A stretch of DNA of 64,000 bases from Lacrimispora sp. BS-2 (GCF_040207125.1 NZ_CP157940.1:4425993-4489992); one strand, 5' to 3'. Shown: positions 51,586 through 61,042, numbered from the stretch's first letter. A program made the numbers and translations. Notes: a model not told the origin generated them from the letters alone.

Positions 51586-52398
51586 TCATTCTTTTCGGTA
51601 AGTAGCCGGCATTAAGTACCGGTAAGGTGTTTTTTCTTTGTTGATTGTTTCAGAGTGACCAATAAATAAATATCCACCTGGGGCAGTTGCGTCATAGAAT
51701 CGCTGAATCAGCGCATCTTTGGTATTCTGATCAAAATAAATCATGACATTCCTGCAAAAAATAATATCAAATTTCAATCGGAACCGAATGGGGTCCATAA
51801 GATTGAAGGTCTGGAAGATAACATTTGATTTAATTGCCGGAGCTACGGAATACAATCCCTGCTCCGGGGATTTAACAAAGTATTTGGATCTCCACCCAGG
51901 AGATAAGTTCTTTAAAGAATCCTCATCATACACCGCTTCCTTTGCAGCTTTTAAGGCATTCTGGGAAATATCAGTGGCAAGGACCCTGGTGTCCCAGAGG
52001 GCGGCCTGGGCCCCCAGGGTATCCTTGATGATCATGGAAATGGTATAAGGTTCTTCGCCAGAAGAACAGCCGGCACTCCAAATACTTAAAACTTTATTCT
52101 TTTTTGTGTTTATCAGATGGGGAAGGACGGTATTCTGAAAAAAGTTAAAATGAGCCTCTTCCCGCATAAAGTAGGTGTAGTTGGTTGTAAGCTTGTTGAG
52201 CATTATTTCCAGATCAGCCTGATTCTTTGATGAAAGAATGTGATCCACATAATCTGTGAAGGAAGTGTATCCCATGGAAATAATGGTGTTTGACAATCTT
52301 CCCATTATGAGCTGCATCTTTTTAGACAGGTCGATTCCGTAATTTTTTTTCATGAAATCCACCAGTCGCATGAAATCATGCTGCGAAATAGTTAACAT
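51586..52398 (-). CDS. cheR: Chemoreceptor methyltransferase CheR
   Basis: 270 residues: helical N-domain (DFMRLVDFMKKNYGIDLSKK), TTNYTYFMREEAHF, and the SAM site SIWSAGCSSGEEPYTISMI with FDIIFCRNVMIYFD. It methylates receptor glutamates. The ribosome site before ATG 52398 is weak. It is 14 bases after cheW. Confidence 0.96.
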   Translation of the reverse strand: MLTISQHDFMRLVDFMKKNYGIDLSKKMQLIMGRLSNTIISMGYTSFTDYVDHILSSKNQADLEIMLNKLTTNYTYFMREEAHFNFFQNTVLPHLINTKKNKVLSIWSAGCSSGEEPYTISMIIKDTLGAQAALWDTRVLATDISQNALKAAKEAVYDEDSLKNLSPGWRSKYFVKSPEQGLYSVAPAIKSNVIFQTFNLMDPIRFRLKFDIIFCRNVMIYFDQNTKDALIQRFYDATAPGGYLFIGHSETINKEKTPYRYLMPATYRKE

Positions 52399-52412
52399 AG
52401 GGCGGCCATCCT

Positions 52413-52883
52413 TTATGAGTTATTGACTAAGGCTTCGCAATCCAGAAGAAGGACAATGTGGTTATCCGAAACGGATATCATGCCGCTGACCAGTTCTTCC
52501 CGGTTATTGGCCGGAACCGGTGAGATTCTGGAATAATCAATATCAAGAACCTGCTCCACAGAATCCACGATGATTCCTATAAAAACAGAATCCACATTTA
52601 AAACAATGATACAGGTTGAACTGGTATATTCAATGTCCGGTTTGCCAAGTCTTGACCGGATATCCATGATGGGAACGATCTGTCCTCTTAAGTTGATGAT
52701 TCCCTTTACATAGCCTGGCACCATAGGCATAGCAGTAATTGTATGGTTGGTGATGATTTCAATGATATAATTGGTGCTGACACCAAAGGTCAGGTTTTCT
52801 GTACGGAAGGTTAAATAGCGTTCCGTGGCTTCTGTTTGCGCAGAAGTAAAAACTTCGGATGTAGCTGTATTTTCTGCTGGCAT
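52413..52883 (-). CDS. cheW: Chemotaxis coupling protein CheW
   Basis: 156 residues, a single CheW domain: RYLTFRTENLTFGVSTNYII, GYVKGIINLRGQIVPIMDIR, and VDSVEQVLDIDYSRISPVP. It links receptors to CheA. GGAGG precedes ATG 52883. The 71-base gap to cheA holds nothing notable. Confidence 0.95.
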   Translation of the reverse strand: MPAENTATSEVFTSAQTEATERYLTFRTENLTFGVSTNYIIEIITNHTITAMPMVPGYVKGIINLRGQIVPIMDIRSRLGKPDIEYTSSTCIIVLNVDSVFIGIIVDSVEQVLDIDYSRISPVPANNREELVSGMISVSDNHIVLLLDCEALVNNS

Positions 52884-52954
52884 TTGTATTCCTCCAATTC
52901 AATTCGGTTGCCCACGCTCTCTGGGCTTAAAGGTATATCCAACGGGTATTTTAA

Positions 52955-55096
52955 TTAATAGTACTGATTTTGTGATGCGGCATGCAGGTTTAAAACGTCT
53001 AATATGATGCTGATATTGCCATCACCAAGAATGGTACAGCCGCTGATACCAGAATCCTTAACATTGAAGCTGTTTAAGAATACCGGAAGAGGTTTTACAA
53101 CAACCTGCTGTTCCCCTAAGAGCTCATCAACAAAGAGACAGTAGGATTTGTCACCGGATTCCACCCAGACCAGAATTCCGTCTTCAATGCTTTTAACTTC
53201 TGTTTCAATGTTATAAAGTCTGTGAATGCGGATGATGGGATAGAACTGGTTCATGCACTTAACGATCTCATTGCCTTCCGTATCGTAGATCACTTCTTCA
53301 TTCTTCACCTTAAAGGACTGACGGATATTGGCAATGGGGATAGTAAAGACTGATTTTCCCACTGAGATCTCCATACCATCCACAATTGCCATGGTAAGGG
53401 GGATTTTCAAGGTAGTACACATTCCCTTGCCTAATTCACTGGAAATACTTATGGTGCCTCCGATATTCTCCACATTTTTCTTGACTACATCCATGCCAAC
53501 TCCCCGGCCGGAAAATTCAGTGACGACTTCATTGGTTGAAAAGCCGGGAGCCAGAAGAAGACTTAAGATCTCCTTTTGGGTGTATTCGCTTTCCGGTTTG
53601 GTGAGAATGCCGTTTTTCTTTGCTTTTGCAAGAATTCCTGCCGGATTCGCACCTCTTCCGTCATCGCTGATGGTAATGATGACTTCGTTGGTTGTGTGGC
53701 TTGCGGAGAGAGTCAGTTCTCCCTGAGGATTTTTTCCTGCGGCAATACGTTCTGCGGCAGTCTCTTCAATTCCATGGTCCATGGAATTGCGGACAATGTG
53801 CATGATGGGATCCCCGATGCTGTCTACGATGGACTTGTCAACTTCCGTATTTTCCCCGATAATGGTTAAGCGCACATCTTTTTTGAGCTTTTGCTTCATG
53901 TCACGGACGATGCGGTTCATTTTCTGGAATACACCGGATACAGGTACCATGCGCAGGGACATTACAATGTCCTGTAAGTCATCGGTCAGCTTTCGAAGCT
54001 GTCTTGTGGCCTTTAAAAAGCTGTCAAGGTTCTTTAAATTCTGAATCTCAGGCGAGGAAGTCACCATGGATTCCGTAATGACGATCTCACCGACGATTGC
54101 AACCAGGTTGTCCAGTTTTGCCAGATTTACGCTGATCAGATTCTGCTTGTTCGGCATCTGATGGCCGTTTCCTGGGGCCGGAGAACCGGGAGCCGGGGCG
54201 TGTTCGCCGGCAGATGGGGCTGTAACGGCCGCAGCATTCTGCTTTTCTGCAGTGTGAGCAGCCTCGGCACGTGGATTTTCAATCAGTTCATAGGAACGGA
54301 TGTTGTTCATATTGTTGACCTGTGATATAGCTGAGTCCGCTTCCTCACGGGATTGGAAGGTCAGGAAAAAGCCTTTCTCAATAATAGATCCGCAGCTCTG
54401 GCTGTTAGTCTCCACATCGGCAGGATAAAAGCCGAATTCCAGACCGGATTCTTTTAATGCGCTGATGATCATGAAAGCCCGAAGGTTTTCCATTCCGCAG
54501 CCTTCATCAAAGAAAATGCGAAGGAAAAAGGCAGCCGTATCATCCGGGCATTCCGCTAAGTCCAGTCGGATTTCTTCCAGACTGGTGGCAGAAACCGGAG
54601 TTGAAATGGCCGGCACTGGCTGGGTAGCTTCTTTGGGACTGGAGGTGCCCGAAAGATTTTTTTCTCCGGCAGCGGTCGGAGTTTCATCGCTGATTTTTTT
54701 CAGAAAGCTATTAATTTCTTGGGTCAGATGGTCGACATTATCACTAAGCGGCTCATTATTTTCCACTTTTGAAACTTCAGCGCGAAGCATATCAGTAGAT
54801 CGGAACATTAAGTCAAAAAGAGTGCTTTTGTGGGAACTGTCAAGGGATTCCAGACCATTCTCACGGATAAAAAAGAATAAATCTTCAATACGATGAGCTA
54901 TCTGCATCAGAGAGTTAAATTCCATCATAGCGGAAGAGCCCTTGATAGTGTGCATAATGCGGAAGATTTCATTTACGTCATCTACTGTAAAATCTCCTGC
55001 TTTTTCGGCTTCTATCAGGAGCTCATCTAATTGCTCCAGAAGGGAATTGGTTTCAAACAGATACATATCAAGCATATTATCCATGCCGTTATCCAT
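52955..55096 (-). CDS. cheA: Chemotaxis histidine kinase CheA
   Basis: 713 residues: HPt domain with phosphorylated H49 (IFRIMHTIKGSSAMMEF), a CheY-binding domain near residues 185-270, dimerisation domain, HATPase (MHIVRNSMDHGIE; ISDDGRGANPAGI; FSGRGVGMDVVKKN) and a C-terminal CheW-like domain ending VLDVLNLHAASQNQYY. It is a complete class II histidine kinase. Start ATG 55096 has a weak GGCGGTG site. It heads cheA-cheW-cheR-cheB. Confidence 0.96.
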   Translation of the reverse strand: MDNGMDNMLDMYLFETNSLLEQLDELLIEAEKAGDFTVDDVNEIFRIMHTIKGSSAMMEFNSLMQIAHRIEDLFFFIRENGLESLDSSHKSTLFDLMFRSTDMLRAEVSKVENNEPLSDNVDHLTQEINSFLKKISDETPTAAGEKNLSGTSSPKEATQPVPAISTPVSATSLEEIRLDLAECPDDTAAFFLRIFFDEGCGMENLRAFMIISALKESGLEFGFYPADVETNSQSCGSIIEKGFFLTFQSREEADSAISQVNNMNNIRSYELIENPRAEAAHTAEKQNAAAVTAPSAGEHAPAPGSPAPGNGHQMPNKQNLISVNLAKLDNLVAIVGEIVITESMVTSSPEIQNLKNLDSFLKATRQLRKLTDDLQDIVMSLRMVPVSGVFQKMNRIVRDMKQKLKKDVRLTIIGENTEVDKSIVDSIGDPIMHIVRNSMDHGIEETAAERIAAGKNPQGELTLSASHTTNEVIITISDDGRGANPAGILAKAKKNGILTKPESEYTQKEILSLLLAPGFSTNEVVTEFSGRGVGMDVVKKNVENIGGTISISSELGKGMCTTLKIPLTMAIVDGMEISVGKSVFTIPIANIRQSFKVKNEEVIYDTEGNEIVKCMNQFYPIIRIHRLYNIETEVKSIEDGILVWVESGDKSYCLFVDELLGEQQVVVKPLPVFLNSFNVKDSGISGCTILGDGNISIILDVLNLHAASQNQYY

Positions 55097-55135
55097 AATA
55101 TTTACACCGCCTTGTCTAGTTTAGTATATGTCTAT

Positions 55136-55163
55136 TTATCGGTATGGTTGGATAAAAAAATAA
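55136..55163 (-). promoter_or_regulatory. Candidate SigD promoter for cheA
   Basis: On the minus strand TTAT (55163-55160), 16 bases, ACCGATAA (55143-55136), about 40 bases before ATG 55096. Confidence 0.5.
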
Positions 55164-55222
55164 TAGTAATTTAAATAACCTTTCGAAAAATATATAAAAC
55201 ACCAGTTAAATGGAGGCATAAT

Positions 55223-56644
55223 ATGGCAGATATTTTGAAAGTTACAACACCCCTTGCAGGTTATGATAATTCCACGATAAAAAACAACCCTCAGGCTGGT
55301 CAGGGAATCCATATCCAGAATCCCGTAGACCCTTCAAAAGTGATGAGAGGGGATAACCGGACTGATTCCGGGGGAAACGGGGAACAACAGCTGGCATTCC
55401 AGTACGGATCGAATTTTGCAGCATTTCTGAATCAGGTAAAAAACATACCCGATCTTTCCAAAATTTTTACCGATATTTTTTTTCAGGGCGAAGAAATGCT
55501 GACGGGCGGAGTCATGGGAGAGGAAGCAGCGCAGAAGATCGCTTCTTTTTTTGAGGCGGCCAAGATACAGGGGGAAGAGATCCTGCCCTTTATGAAGGAA
55601 CAGGCCGAATCAGCAGTCCGCTTCAACGGAGGTATTTTTGACCAGCTGCGTCATGTGATGGCAGAAACAACTTCTGTGGATTTAAAAGCAGAGATTTTAA
55701 ATTTTGTTAGAAAATTCAGTGATATGTCTTCCGGAAAGCATATACTTCATGATATATTTAATACAGTGAAGGATATGGAGGGATATGTTTTTAAGCAGAC
55801 CAGAGAGCAGATCGAGGCTTTGCTTAAGGAGCTGGACTTATCTGCGCCTGAAGGGGATACTTCCCATAACAGCGCGCTCTTAAAGGAAAAAATCCTCCCT
55901 TTTCTGGGCCGTTATATTGCAATGAATCATGACATGGGCACCATACGTGATAAGATCTCTCTTTTAACGATATTAATGGCAAGGTATGAAAATGGGAACA
56001 GGGAAGAGATTTTGCAGTCCTTTTCAAGGCTTACGGGTTATCAGGGCTTTCGTAAATTTTTTGGAACCATGACTATGGAGCAGTTCGATGAGCTGCTTAA
56101 TCAGGTTGATTTAGAGCAGGCGGCAGGAAAAAACCAATGGGCGGATAAGTTTATTGATTTTCTAAAGACCGGCGTGGGCGGAGGCACTGGCCTTGAGAAT
56201 AAGCAGATGTTTCAGAATATGCTGCAATCTATGGTTTTAAATGAAAGTGTTTATATGCCTCTTTTACATCTGGCATTCCCCATGAATGTAGACGGGCGGA
56301 AACTGTTTTCCGAAATGTGGATTGATCCTGACGAAGAGGGCAGCAGCACCCAGGCAGGGGCAAAGCATAGGACCAGAATTTTTGTTAAATTTGATATCAG
56401 GGAATTAGGCCAGTTTAAACTGCTGCTTTTTTATGGGGACAATGCGGCTTCACTTCAGCTTTATTATCCGGAAAAGATGCAAAAATCAGAGGGCAATATT
56501 CATAAAGAGATTAAAAATATCCTTGACCGGTATCATTTCCGGGCAGACAGCATTTATCTCCAGGCTGGGGGCGGACCCACCTCCCCGGTAGAAGTATTCC
56601 CCAAAATCCAGGAAAGGAAAAATTCAGTTGATGTCAGAATTTAA
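55223..56644 (+). CDS. FliK-like (YlqG-type) hook-length-control domain protein
   Basis: 473 residues. The N-terminal ~60 residues are polar; 60-340 are helical (FLNQVKNIPDLSKIFTDIFF; REQIEALLKELDLSAPEG). The last ~110 residues (RIFVKFDIRELGQFKLLLFY, then a GDNAASLQLYYPEKM stretch) resemble the FliK C-terminal domain. The downstream gene encodes a FlhB C-domain homologue, the same pairing as ylqG-ylqH in Bacillus. It overlaps that gene by 14 bases. ATG 55223 has GGAGG upstream. Role inferred: partner or decoy in export switching. Confidence 0.65.
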   Translation: MADILKVTTPLAGYDNSTIKNNPQAGQGIHIQNPVDPSKVMRGDNRTDSGGNGEQQLAFQYGSNFAAFLNQVKNIPDLSKIFTDIFFQGEEMLTGGVMGEEAAQKIASFFEAAKIQGEEILPFMKEQAESAVRFNGGIFDQLRHVMAETTSVDLKAEILNFVRKFSDMSSGKHILHDIFNTVKDMEGYVFKQTREQIEALLKELDLSAPEGDTSHNSALLKEKILPFLGRYIAMNHDMGTIRDKISLLTILMARYENGNREEILQSFSRLTGYQGFRKFFGTMTMEQFDELLNQVDLEQAAGKNQWADKFIDFLKTGVGGGTGLENKQMFQNMLQSMVLNESVYMPLLHLAFPMNVDGRKLFSEMWIDPDEEGSSTQAGAKHRTRIFVKFDIRELGQFKLLLFYGDNAASLQLYYPEKMQKSEGNIHKEIKNILDRYHFRADSIYLQAGGGPTSPVEVFPKIQERKNSVDVRI

Positions 56645-56984
56645 TAATACGTTAAATAAAAAGGCGGTTGCGTTAAAATATGATGATGCAAAGAATTCTG
56701 CTCCGGTTATCGTGGCCTCCGGTATGGGATATATGGCGGAGAAAATAATAGAAACTGCCAATGAAAGCGGTGTACCCGTTTATGAGGATAATTCCCTGGC
56801 AACTATTTTGACCCAGCTTGAACTTGGGAGTCAGGTGCCGGATGAATTATACCAGACTATTGTGGATATTTACCTTTATTTCCTGAATTATGTACCTGGT
56901 CCGGTGGAAAAACCAACGTCGGAACCGGAGCCTGTACAGGAAACAGAGGAAGAGGAAATAATAAAAGAGGAAACGGTGGAGTAG
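56631..56984 (+). CDS. FlhB cytoplasmic-domain homologue (YlqH / FlhX family)
   Basis: 117 residues: NKKAVALKYDDAKNSAPVIV, ASGMGYMAEKIIETANESGV, PVYEDNSLATILTQLELGSQ, and IPDELY-like VPDELYQTIVDIYLY match the FlhB C-terminal fragment after the cleavage site; no membrane part and no NPTH. Related proteins can replace cleaved FlhB-CC in some bacteria. It ends in a Pro/Glu tail. Start may be TTG 56628 or ATG 56631. Confidence 0.85.
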   Translation: MSEFNNTLNKKAVALKYDDAKNSAPVIVASGMGYMAEKIIETANESGVPVYEDNSLATILTQLELGSQVPDELYQTIVDIYLYFLNYVPGPVEKPTSEPEPVQETEEEEIIKEETVE

Positions 56985-56987
56985 GTT

Positions 56988-57635
56988 ATGTTTATTGAAT
57001 GTGAAAAAGCAAGTGTTTATACTTTGAATGGTGTCTATATCGCAGAGGTAAAGGTAGTTGATTCCCATAAGGACAGTATGGGACTTATCTTTGAAGAGGA
57101 AGATATGGATAAGGTGAGCACAGAATCCGTAATCGTATTTTACGACGGCGTTCAAGGACTTGTTACATGCAAATGCCGTTTATCCGGAAGGGTAAAGATC
57201 AATGGCGATGAAATGGGAGAGGTCGGAAATGCGATCTACAAGGTTCCATGCCTGATTGACGAATTGATCGGTATCGAACAAAGACGGCGTGACCTAAAAG
57301 TCAGGATTTCCTTACCGGTTACCTTAGAGACGGCAGATTCAGACGGAAAGGTAACACATATACCCGCTAAAATAAAAGATATCAGTGCAGGTGGGATTGG
57401 GCTTGAATCAGCTGTTGAACTAAAGCAGGATCAGATCTTTTCTTTTCTGTTTGAAACTGACTGTGACTGCACCAGGCTTAAAGGCTGTATTCTATGGGCG
57501 AATGAACTGTCAGGCGAGAATGAAACGCCCCGCTACCGGTATGGCAGCCGTTTCTTCGATATGACATCTTATCAGGAATCCCTGGTCAGAAAATTCACTT
57601 TTCTGGAACAGCTGAAAAGAAGGAAGACACAGTAA
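56988..57635 (+). CDS. PilZ-domain protein (YcgR-like)
   Basis: 215 residues: an N-terminal YcgR-type domain (1-95) and a PilZ domain with EQRRRDLKVRISLP (about 97-110), DISAGGIGLE (131-140), and LKGCILWANEL. It probably binds c-di-GMP and brakes or adjusts the motor. In the usual R-x3-R motif the second Arg aligns with Lys104, unless the motif is shifted by two. It starts three bases after the FlhB-like gene. Confidence 0.85.
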   Translation: MFIECEKASVYTLNGVYIAEVKVVDSHKDSMGLIFEEEDMDKVSTESVIVFYDGVQGLVTCKCRLSGRVKINGDEMGEVGNAIYKVPCLIDELIGIEQRRRDLKVRISLPVTLETADSDGKVTHIPAKIKDISAGGIGLESAVELKQDQIFSFLFETDCDCTRLKGCILWANELSGENETPRYRYGSRFFDMTSYQESLVRKFTFLEQLKRRKTQ

Positions 57636-57763
57636 AGGTTTATTGGAGAGTTGGAATATGATGGAACAGGTAAGAGCAAAGAAACCATAGTATTGCTGTA
57701 TATAACTTAGTGATAGTTTAAACTCTTAGATAAAGGCGTATTGATTAAAAAAGGAGCGATTTC

Positions 57764-59128
57764 ATGAAACAAAAAAAGAGGGGATTGGCAATAGTTATTT
57801 TAGCCGCTTTTTGCCTGTGTCTCTTCCCTGAAAAAGCAATGGCAACAGAGGCAATCAATTCAATCAGCATTAAGGTGGTACTTAATATCGAGGCAGGAGA
57901 CCGTTTGCCTGACATACAGATTAATAAAACCGGTGGGGAATGCTATGTGAACTCCGGTGATAAAAAGTACACTGTCAGGGAGGCGAAGTGGGTCACCTCC
58001 ACCTCAAAGGATATGTCGGTAGGGGAAGAACCAAGGATGAGTGTTACCCTTACTCCTTCCGATGAATACGATGCTTATTTTAAGTCCTCTTATGAGGCTG
58101 CCAAGATGAAGATCACGGGAGGTTCCTATGTCAGCGCAAAGCGAAATGGCAGCGATCTGATTGTCACCTTAAGGACGAAGCCTGTCAAAGGCCTGTACGC
58201 GGAACCGGAAGATGTGGGCTGGAAGGATACAAGGCTTGGCCAGGCTGTCTGGTCCAAGGGAGATAACACTTCAGGGGCTTATGAATTATGGCTTTATTGC
58301 GGTAAAAAGATCATATTAAAAAAGGAACAGGTAAAAGCCACCTCCTATAATTTCTATCCGTATATGACAGAGGAAGGAACCTATTCTTACAAAATCCGTT
58401 CTGTCCCCTATAAACAGGATGAACTGAAGAATGGAAAGAAGAGCGGCTGGGTGGAGTCAGACGAATTGGTTATCAGGGACCGGGATGTATCTGATGGAAC
58501 AGGAAAAGACTCAGATACAATTGCCGGTTCAGCTAATGGCTCCGGGATAAAAGAAGGCTGGGAGCAGCAGTCCGGAGTGTGGTACTACCGGTATGCCGAT
58601 GGAACGGTTCAGGCTAATTCCTGGATGGAACTTGATAACGTATGGTACCGCTTTGGCCAGGAAGGGAAGATGGTAACAGGCTGGTTTATCCTGGATTCCG
58701 ATATCTATTATATGAATTCCAAAGGGGCAATGGTGACAGGCTGGAATAAAATTGACAATACATGGTATTATTTTTATCCGGACAACGGCTACGAGGCCCC
58801 CATGGGAGCAGCCGCAACCAACTGGCAGGTCATAGACGGCTATTATCATTATTTTAACAGCCAGGGTGCCATGCAGAAGGATTGGATCAACCAGGCAGGA
58901 AGATGGTATTATTTAAATACCATACAGGGGAACTTAGAGGGAGCGATGCTAAAGGGCTTATTCACCCGGAATGGGCATACATATTTTACCGGGGAAGACG
59001 GAGTCATGGTAACCGGCTGGCAGAAGATCGATGGACTGTGGCGTTATTTTAATCAGGATGGCACGATGGCGGTTAATACGGTAATCAATGGATTTCCGGT
59101 GAATGAAGATGGAGTATGGGTACAATGA
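57764..59128 (+). CDS. Secreted protein with choline-binding-type wall repeats (first copy)
   Basis: 454 residues: a signal peptide (KRGLAIVILAAFCLCLFPEK, cleavage near AMATEA), a beta-sandwich-like domain (30-245), then about five to six CW_1-type repeats from residue 265 (GVWYYRYADG, NVWYRFGQEGKMVTGW, NTWYYF, RWYYLN, GLWRYFNQDGTM). These repeats bind wall polymers. It shares its whole layout with the next gene. AAGGAGCG precedes ATG 57764. The 128-base gap upstream shows no clear promoter. Confidence 0.85.
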   Translation: MKQKKRGLAIVILAAFCLCLFPEKAMATEAINSISIKVVLNIEAGDRLPDIQINKTGGECYVNSGDKKYTVREAKWVTSTSKDMSVGEEPRMSVTLTPSDEYDAYFKSSYEAAKMKITGGSYVSAKRNGSDLIVTLRTKPVKGLYAEPEDVGWKDTRLGQAVWSKGDNTSGAYELWLYCGKKIILKKEQVKATSYNFYPYMTEEGTYSYKIRSVPYKQDELKNGKKSGWVESDELVIRDRDVSDGTGKDSDTIAGSANGSGIKEGWEQQSGVWYYRYADGTVQANSWMELDNVWYRFGQEGKMVTGWFILDSDIYYMNSKGAMVTGWNKIDNTWYYFYPDNGYEAPMGAAATNWQVIDGYYHYFNSQGAMQKDWINQAGRWYYLNTIQGNLEGAMLKGLFTRNGHTYFTGEDGVMVTGWQKIDGLWRYFNQDGTMAVNTVINGFPVNEDGVWVQ

Positions 59129-60183
59129 TGAGAGATAAAAAAAGAAAACTGCAAACGATGTTCCTTGCTGTGCTGGTGGCAGCATTTACATGCTTACCGG
59201 CAGTTATGTCCTATGCTGCCGATTCTGTTGTGATTCGAAGCGTGAATCTTAAATTTGACAGCCAGTATGGGAGTGAAGAAATACTGATGCCTGGTATTTC
59301 CACAACCAATGCCGGAGTATCGGTAAAGGAGGTTGTATGGAAACGGGATATCAGCAAATGGAAGGCAGCGAAGAATGAACGGGTCAGCGTGATTTTAACA
59401 TCAGACACCATGATATTTGCCAATGCCTACAACCGGTCAGAGTGCAAGATCACAGGGGCGAAGTTCGTTTCCGCCAAAGCTTTGGATAACAATACCCTGG
59501 AAGTAAAGGTGGATTATGTTCCTGTAGTGATTTTAGGAAGAACAGCCAGGGCCGGCTGGAGTGACAGCAAAAAGACAAAGGCAGTATGGGAAAAAGTTGA
59601 ATTTGCTACGGGGTATCAGGTTGCCCTGTATGCAGATGATAAGCTGAAGAAGCGTATTTCCGTAGAAACCAATATGGTGGATCTTTCTGAATACATGGAT
59701 AAGGATGCTGTCTATTACTATGAAGTCCGGGCAATCGGCTATACTGCCGATGACCGGAAATATATGAAGGAAGGGGACTATGTCACTTCCGATGATACTA
59801 TCATGGAATATGACGGCGATACATCAGGGAAATGGAAGGGAAATACCTACAAGCAGGAGGACGGCGGAGTTCCCAGGAATAGCTGGAAGCAGATCTTAAA
59901 CGACTGGTATTATTTTGACGGGAATGGAGTTTACCAGACAGGCTGGCTCCTGTCAGGTCAAAGATGGTATTATATGAATCCCAAGGATGGAAAATTACTC
60001 ATTGGCTGGCAGTTCGTCAATGGGAAATGGTATTACTTAAATCCGGATGGAGGAGAAATGCTGACGGGCTGGATACAGACCCAGCCAGGAATCTGGTATT
60101 ATTTAAATCCGGATGGCAGCATGGCAAGCAGCACAAATGTCGGTAATTATTGGGTGGATGCTTCAGGAAGATGGATTCCGTAA
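59125..60183 (+). CDS. Secreted protein with choline-binding-type wall repeats (second copy)
   Basis: 352 residues: signal peptide (KLQTMFLAVLVAAFTCLPAV), the same beta-sandwich domain as the preceding protein (both contain KITGAKFVSAK / KITGGSYVSAK and W-(S/K)-D stretches), and about four CW_1 repeats (DWYYFDGNGVYQTGW, RWYYMNPKDGKLLIGW, KWYYLNPDGGEMLTGW, WYYLNPDGSM). Start ATG 59125 overlaps the previous stop (ATGATG); 59116 and 59128 are alternatives. Confidence 0.85.
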   Translation: MMRDKKRKLQTMFLAVLVAAFTCLPAVMSYAADSVVIRSVNLKFDSQYGSEEILMPGISTTNAGVSVKEVVWKRDISKWKAAKNERVSVILTSDTMIFANAYNRSECKITGAKFVSAKALDNNTLEVKVDYVPVVILGRTARAGWSDSKKTKAVWEKVEFATGYQVALYADDKLKKRISVETNMVDLSEYMDKDAVYYYEVRAIGYTADDRKYMKEGDYVTSDDTIMEYDGDTSGKWKGNTYKQEDGGVPRNSWKQILNDWYYFDGNGVYQTGWLLSGQRWYYMNPKDGKLLIGWQFVNGKWYYLNPDGGEMLTGWIQTQPGIWYYLNPDGSMASSTNVGNYWVDASGRWIP

Positions 60184-60212
60184 AAGTCGGAGATTGACGG
60201 GAGGATTAAATT

Positions 60213-60929
60213 TTGGCAACGATAGACCAGTTAAGGCTGTCTGCACTTACCAGTGTAAAGGCAGGGCAGTCAGGATATACGGCAGCTTCATCTGCCAAAG
60301 GGAATTTTAAGCAGGTTTTAAAATCAGTAGTAAAGGCTCCGGAAAATCTTGAGGCCATATTCAAAGAGGCGTCTAAAAAATACGGTGTTTCCGAAAAACT
60401 GCTAAAGGCGGTCGCTAAGGCAGAATCGAATTTCAACCCATCTGCTACTTCAAAGAAGGGGGCTGCCGGAGTGATGCAGCTGATGCCAGCCACTGCCAGA
60501 TCCCTCGGAGTGGATGATCCTTATGATGCAAGAAGCAATATTATGGGGGGAGCTAAATATTTGAAAGAAAATTTGGAACGGTATAAAGGTAATGTGGATC
60601 TCACCCTGGCGGCCTATAATGCGGGCAGCAATAATGTAAGCAAATATGGAGGAATCCCTCCTTTTAAGGAAACCCAGGAGTATGTAAAGAAGGTTAAGAA
60701 TTATATGGGTGATTCCGAAACTTCAGGATATTTGGCGGACACATCAAGTAATTTACAATATCTTTCGGGGCAAACATTGGAAGGCGATAGCGAAAGTCTT
60801 ATACCGGCTAAATCCGATTATCTTTATTTGATCGAACTAATGAAGCTTCGGATGCAGATGGCTTCCTACGGCATTTCCGGTCAGTTTGATTCTGATGATT
60901 CAGCAGTTGGATCAATCTATAATTTATAA
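60213..60929 (+). CDS. SLT-type lytic transglycosylase without signal peptide
   Basis: 238 residues: lysozyme-like SLT domain (residues ~45-160) with catalytic Glu71 (AVAKAESNFNPSATS), GAAGVMQLMPATARSLG and LTLAAYNAGSNNVSKYGG. It has no N-terminal membrane helix or signal peptide, so it may be exported by the flagellar system. The start is TTG 60213 behind GGGAGG. It lies after two wall-binding proteins and could clear peptidoglycan for the rod (inferred); no FlgJ is seen. Confidence 0.88.
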   Translation: MATIDQLRLSALTSVKAGQSGYTAASSAKGNFKQVLKSVVKAPENLEAIFKEASKKYGVSEKLLKAVAKAESNFNPSATSKKGAAGVMQLMPATARSLGVDDPYDARSNIMGGAKYLKENLERYKGNVDLTLAAYNAGSNNVSKYGGIPPFKETQEYVKKVKNYMGDSETSGYLADTSSNLQYLSGQTLEGDSESLIPAKSDYLYLIELMKLRMQMASYGISGQFDSDDSAVGSIYNL

Positions 60930-60930
60930 A

Positions 60931-60987
60931 ATAAAGCCTAATGGAAAATCGAAAGAAATAGATTTTCCATTAGGCTTTATTTATTTA
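60931..60987. terminator. Bidirectional terminator after the transglycosylase gene
   Basis: ATAAAGCCTAATGGAAAATC (60931-60950) and its complement 60961-60980 pair over 20 bases around a ten-base loop, followed by TTATTTAAT. It lies between convergent genes and the other side is also T-rich when read on the minus strand. Confidence 0.9.
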
Positions 60988-61042
60988 ATAATAAATAACA
61001 TGTCGTTTTAGTTATATATAAGATCTGTTTATTGGGAAGATC

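Noticed and set aside
55148..55176. TTGGAT-N17-TTAAAT as a SigA promoter for the FliK-like gene
   Set aside because: Only weak matches to both boxes in an AT-rich stretch; not separable from chance.
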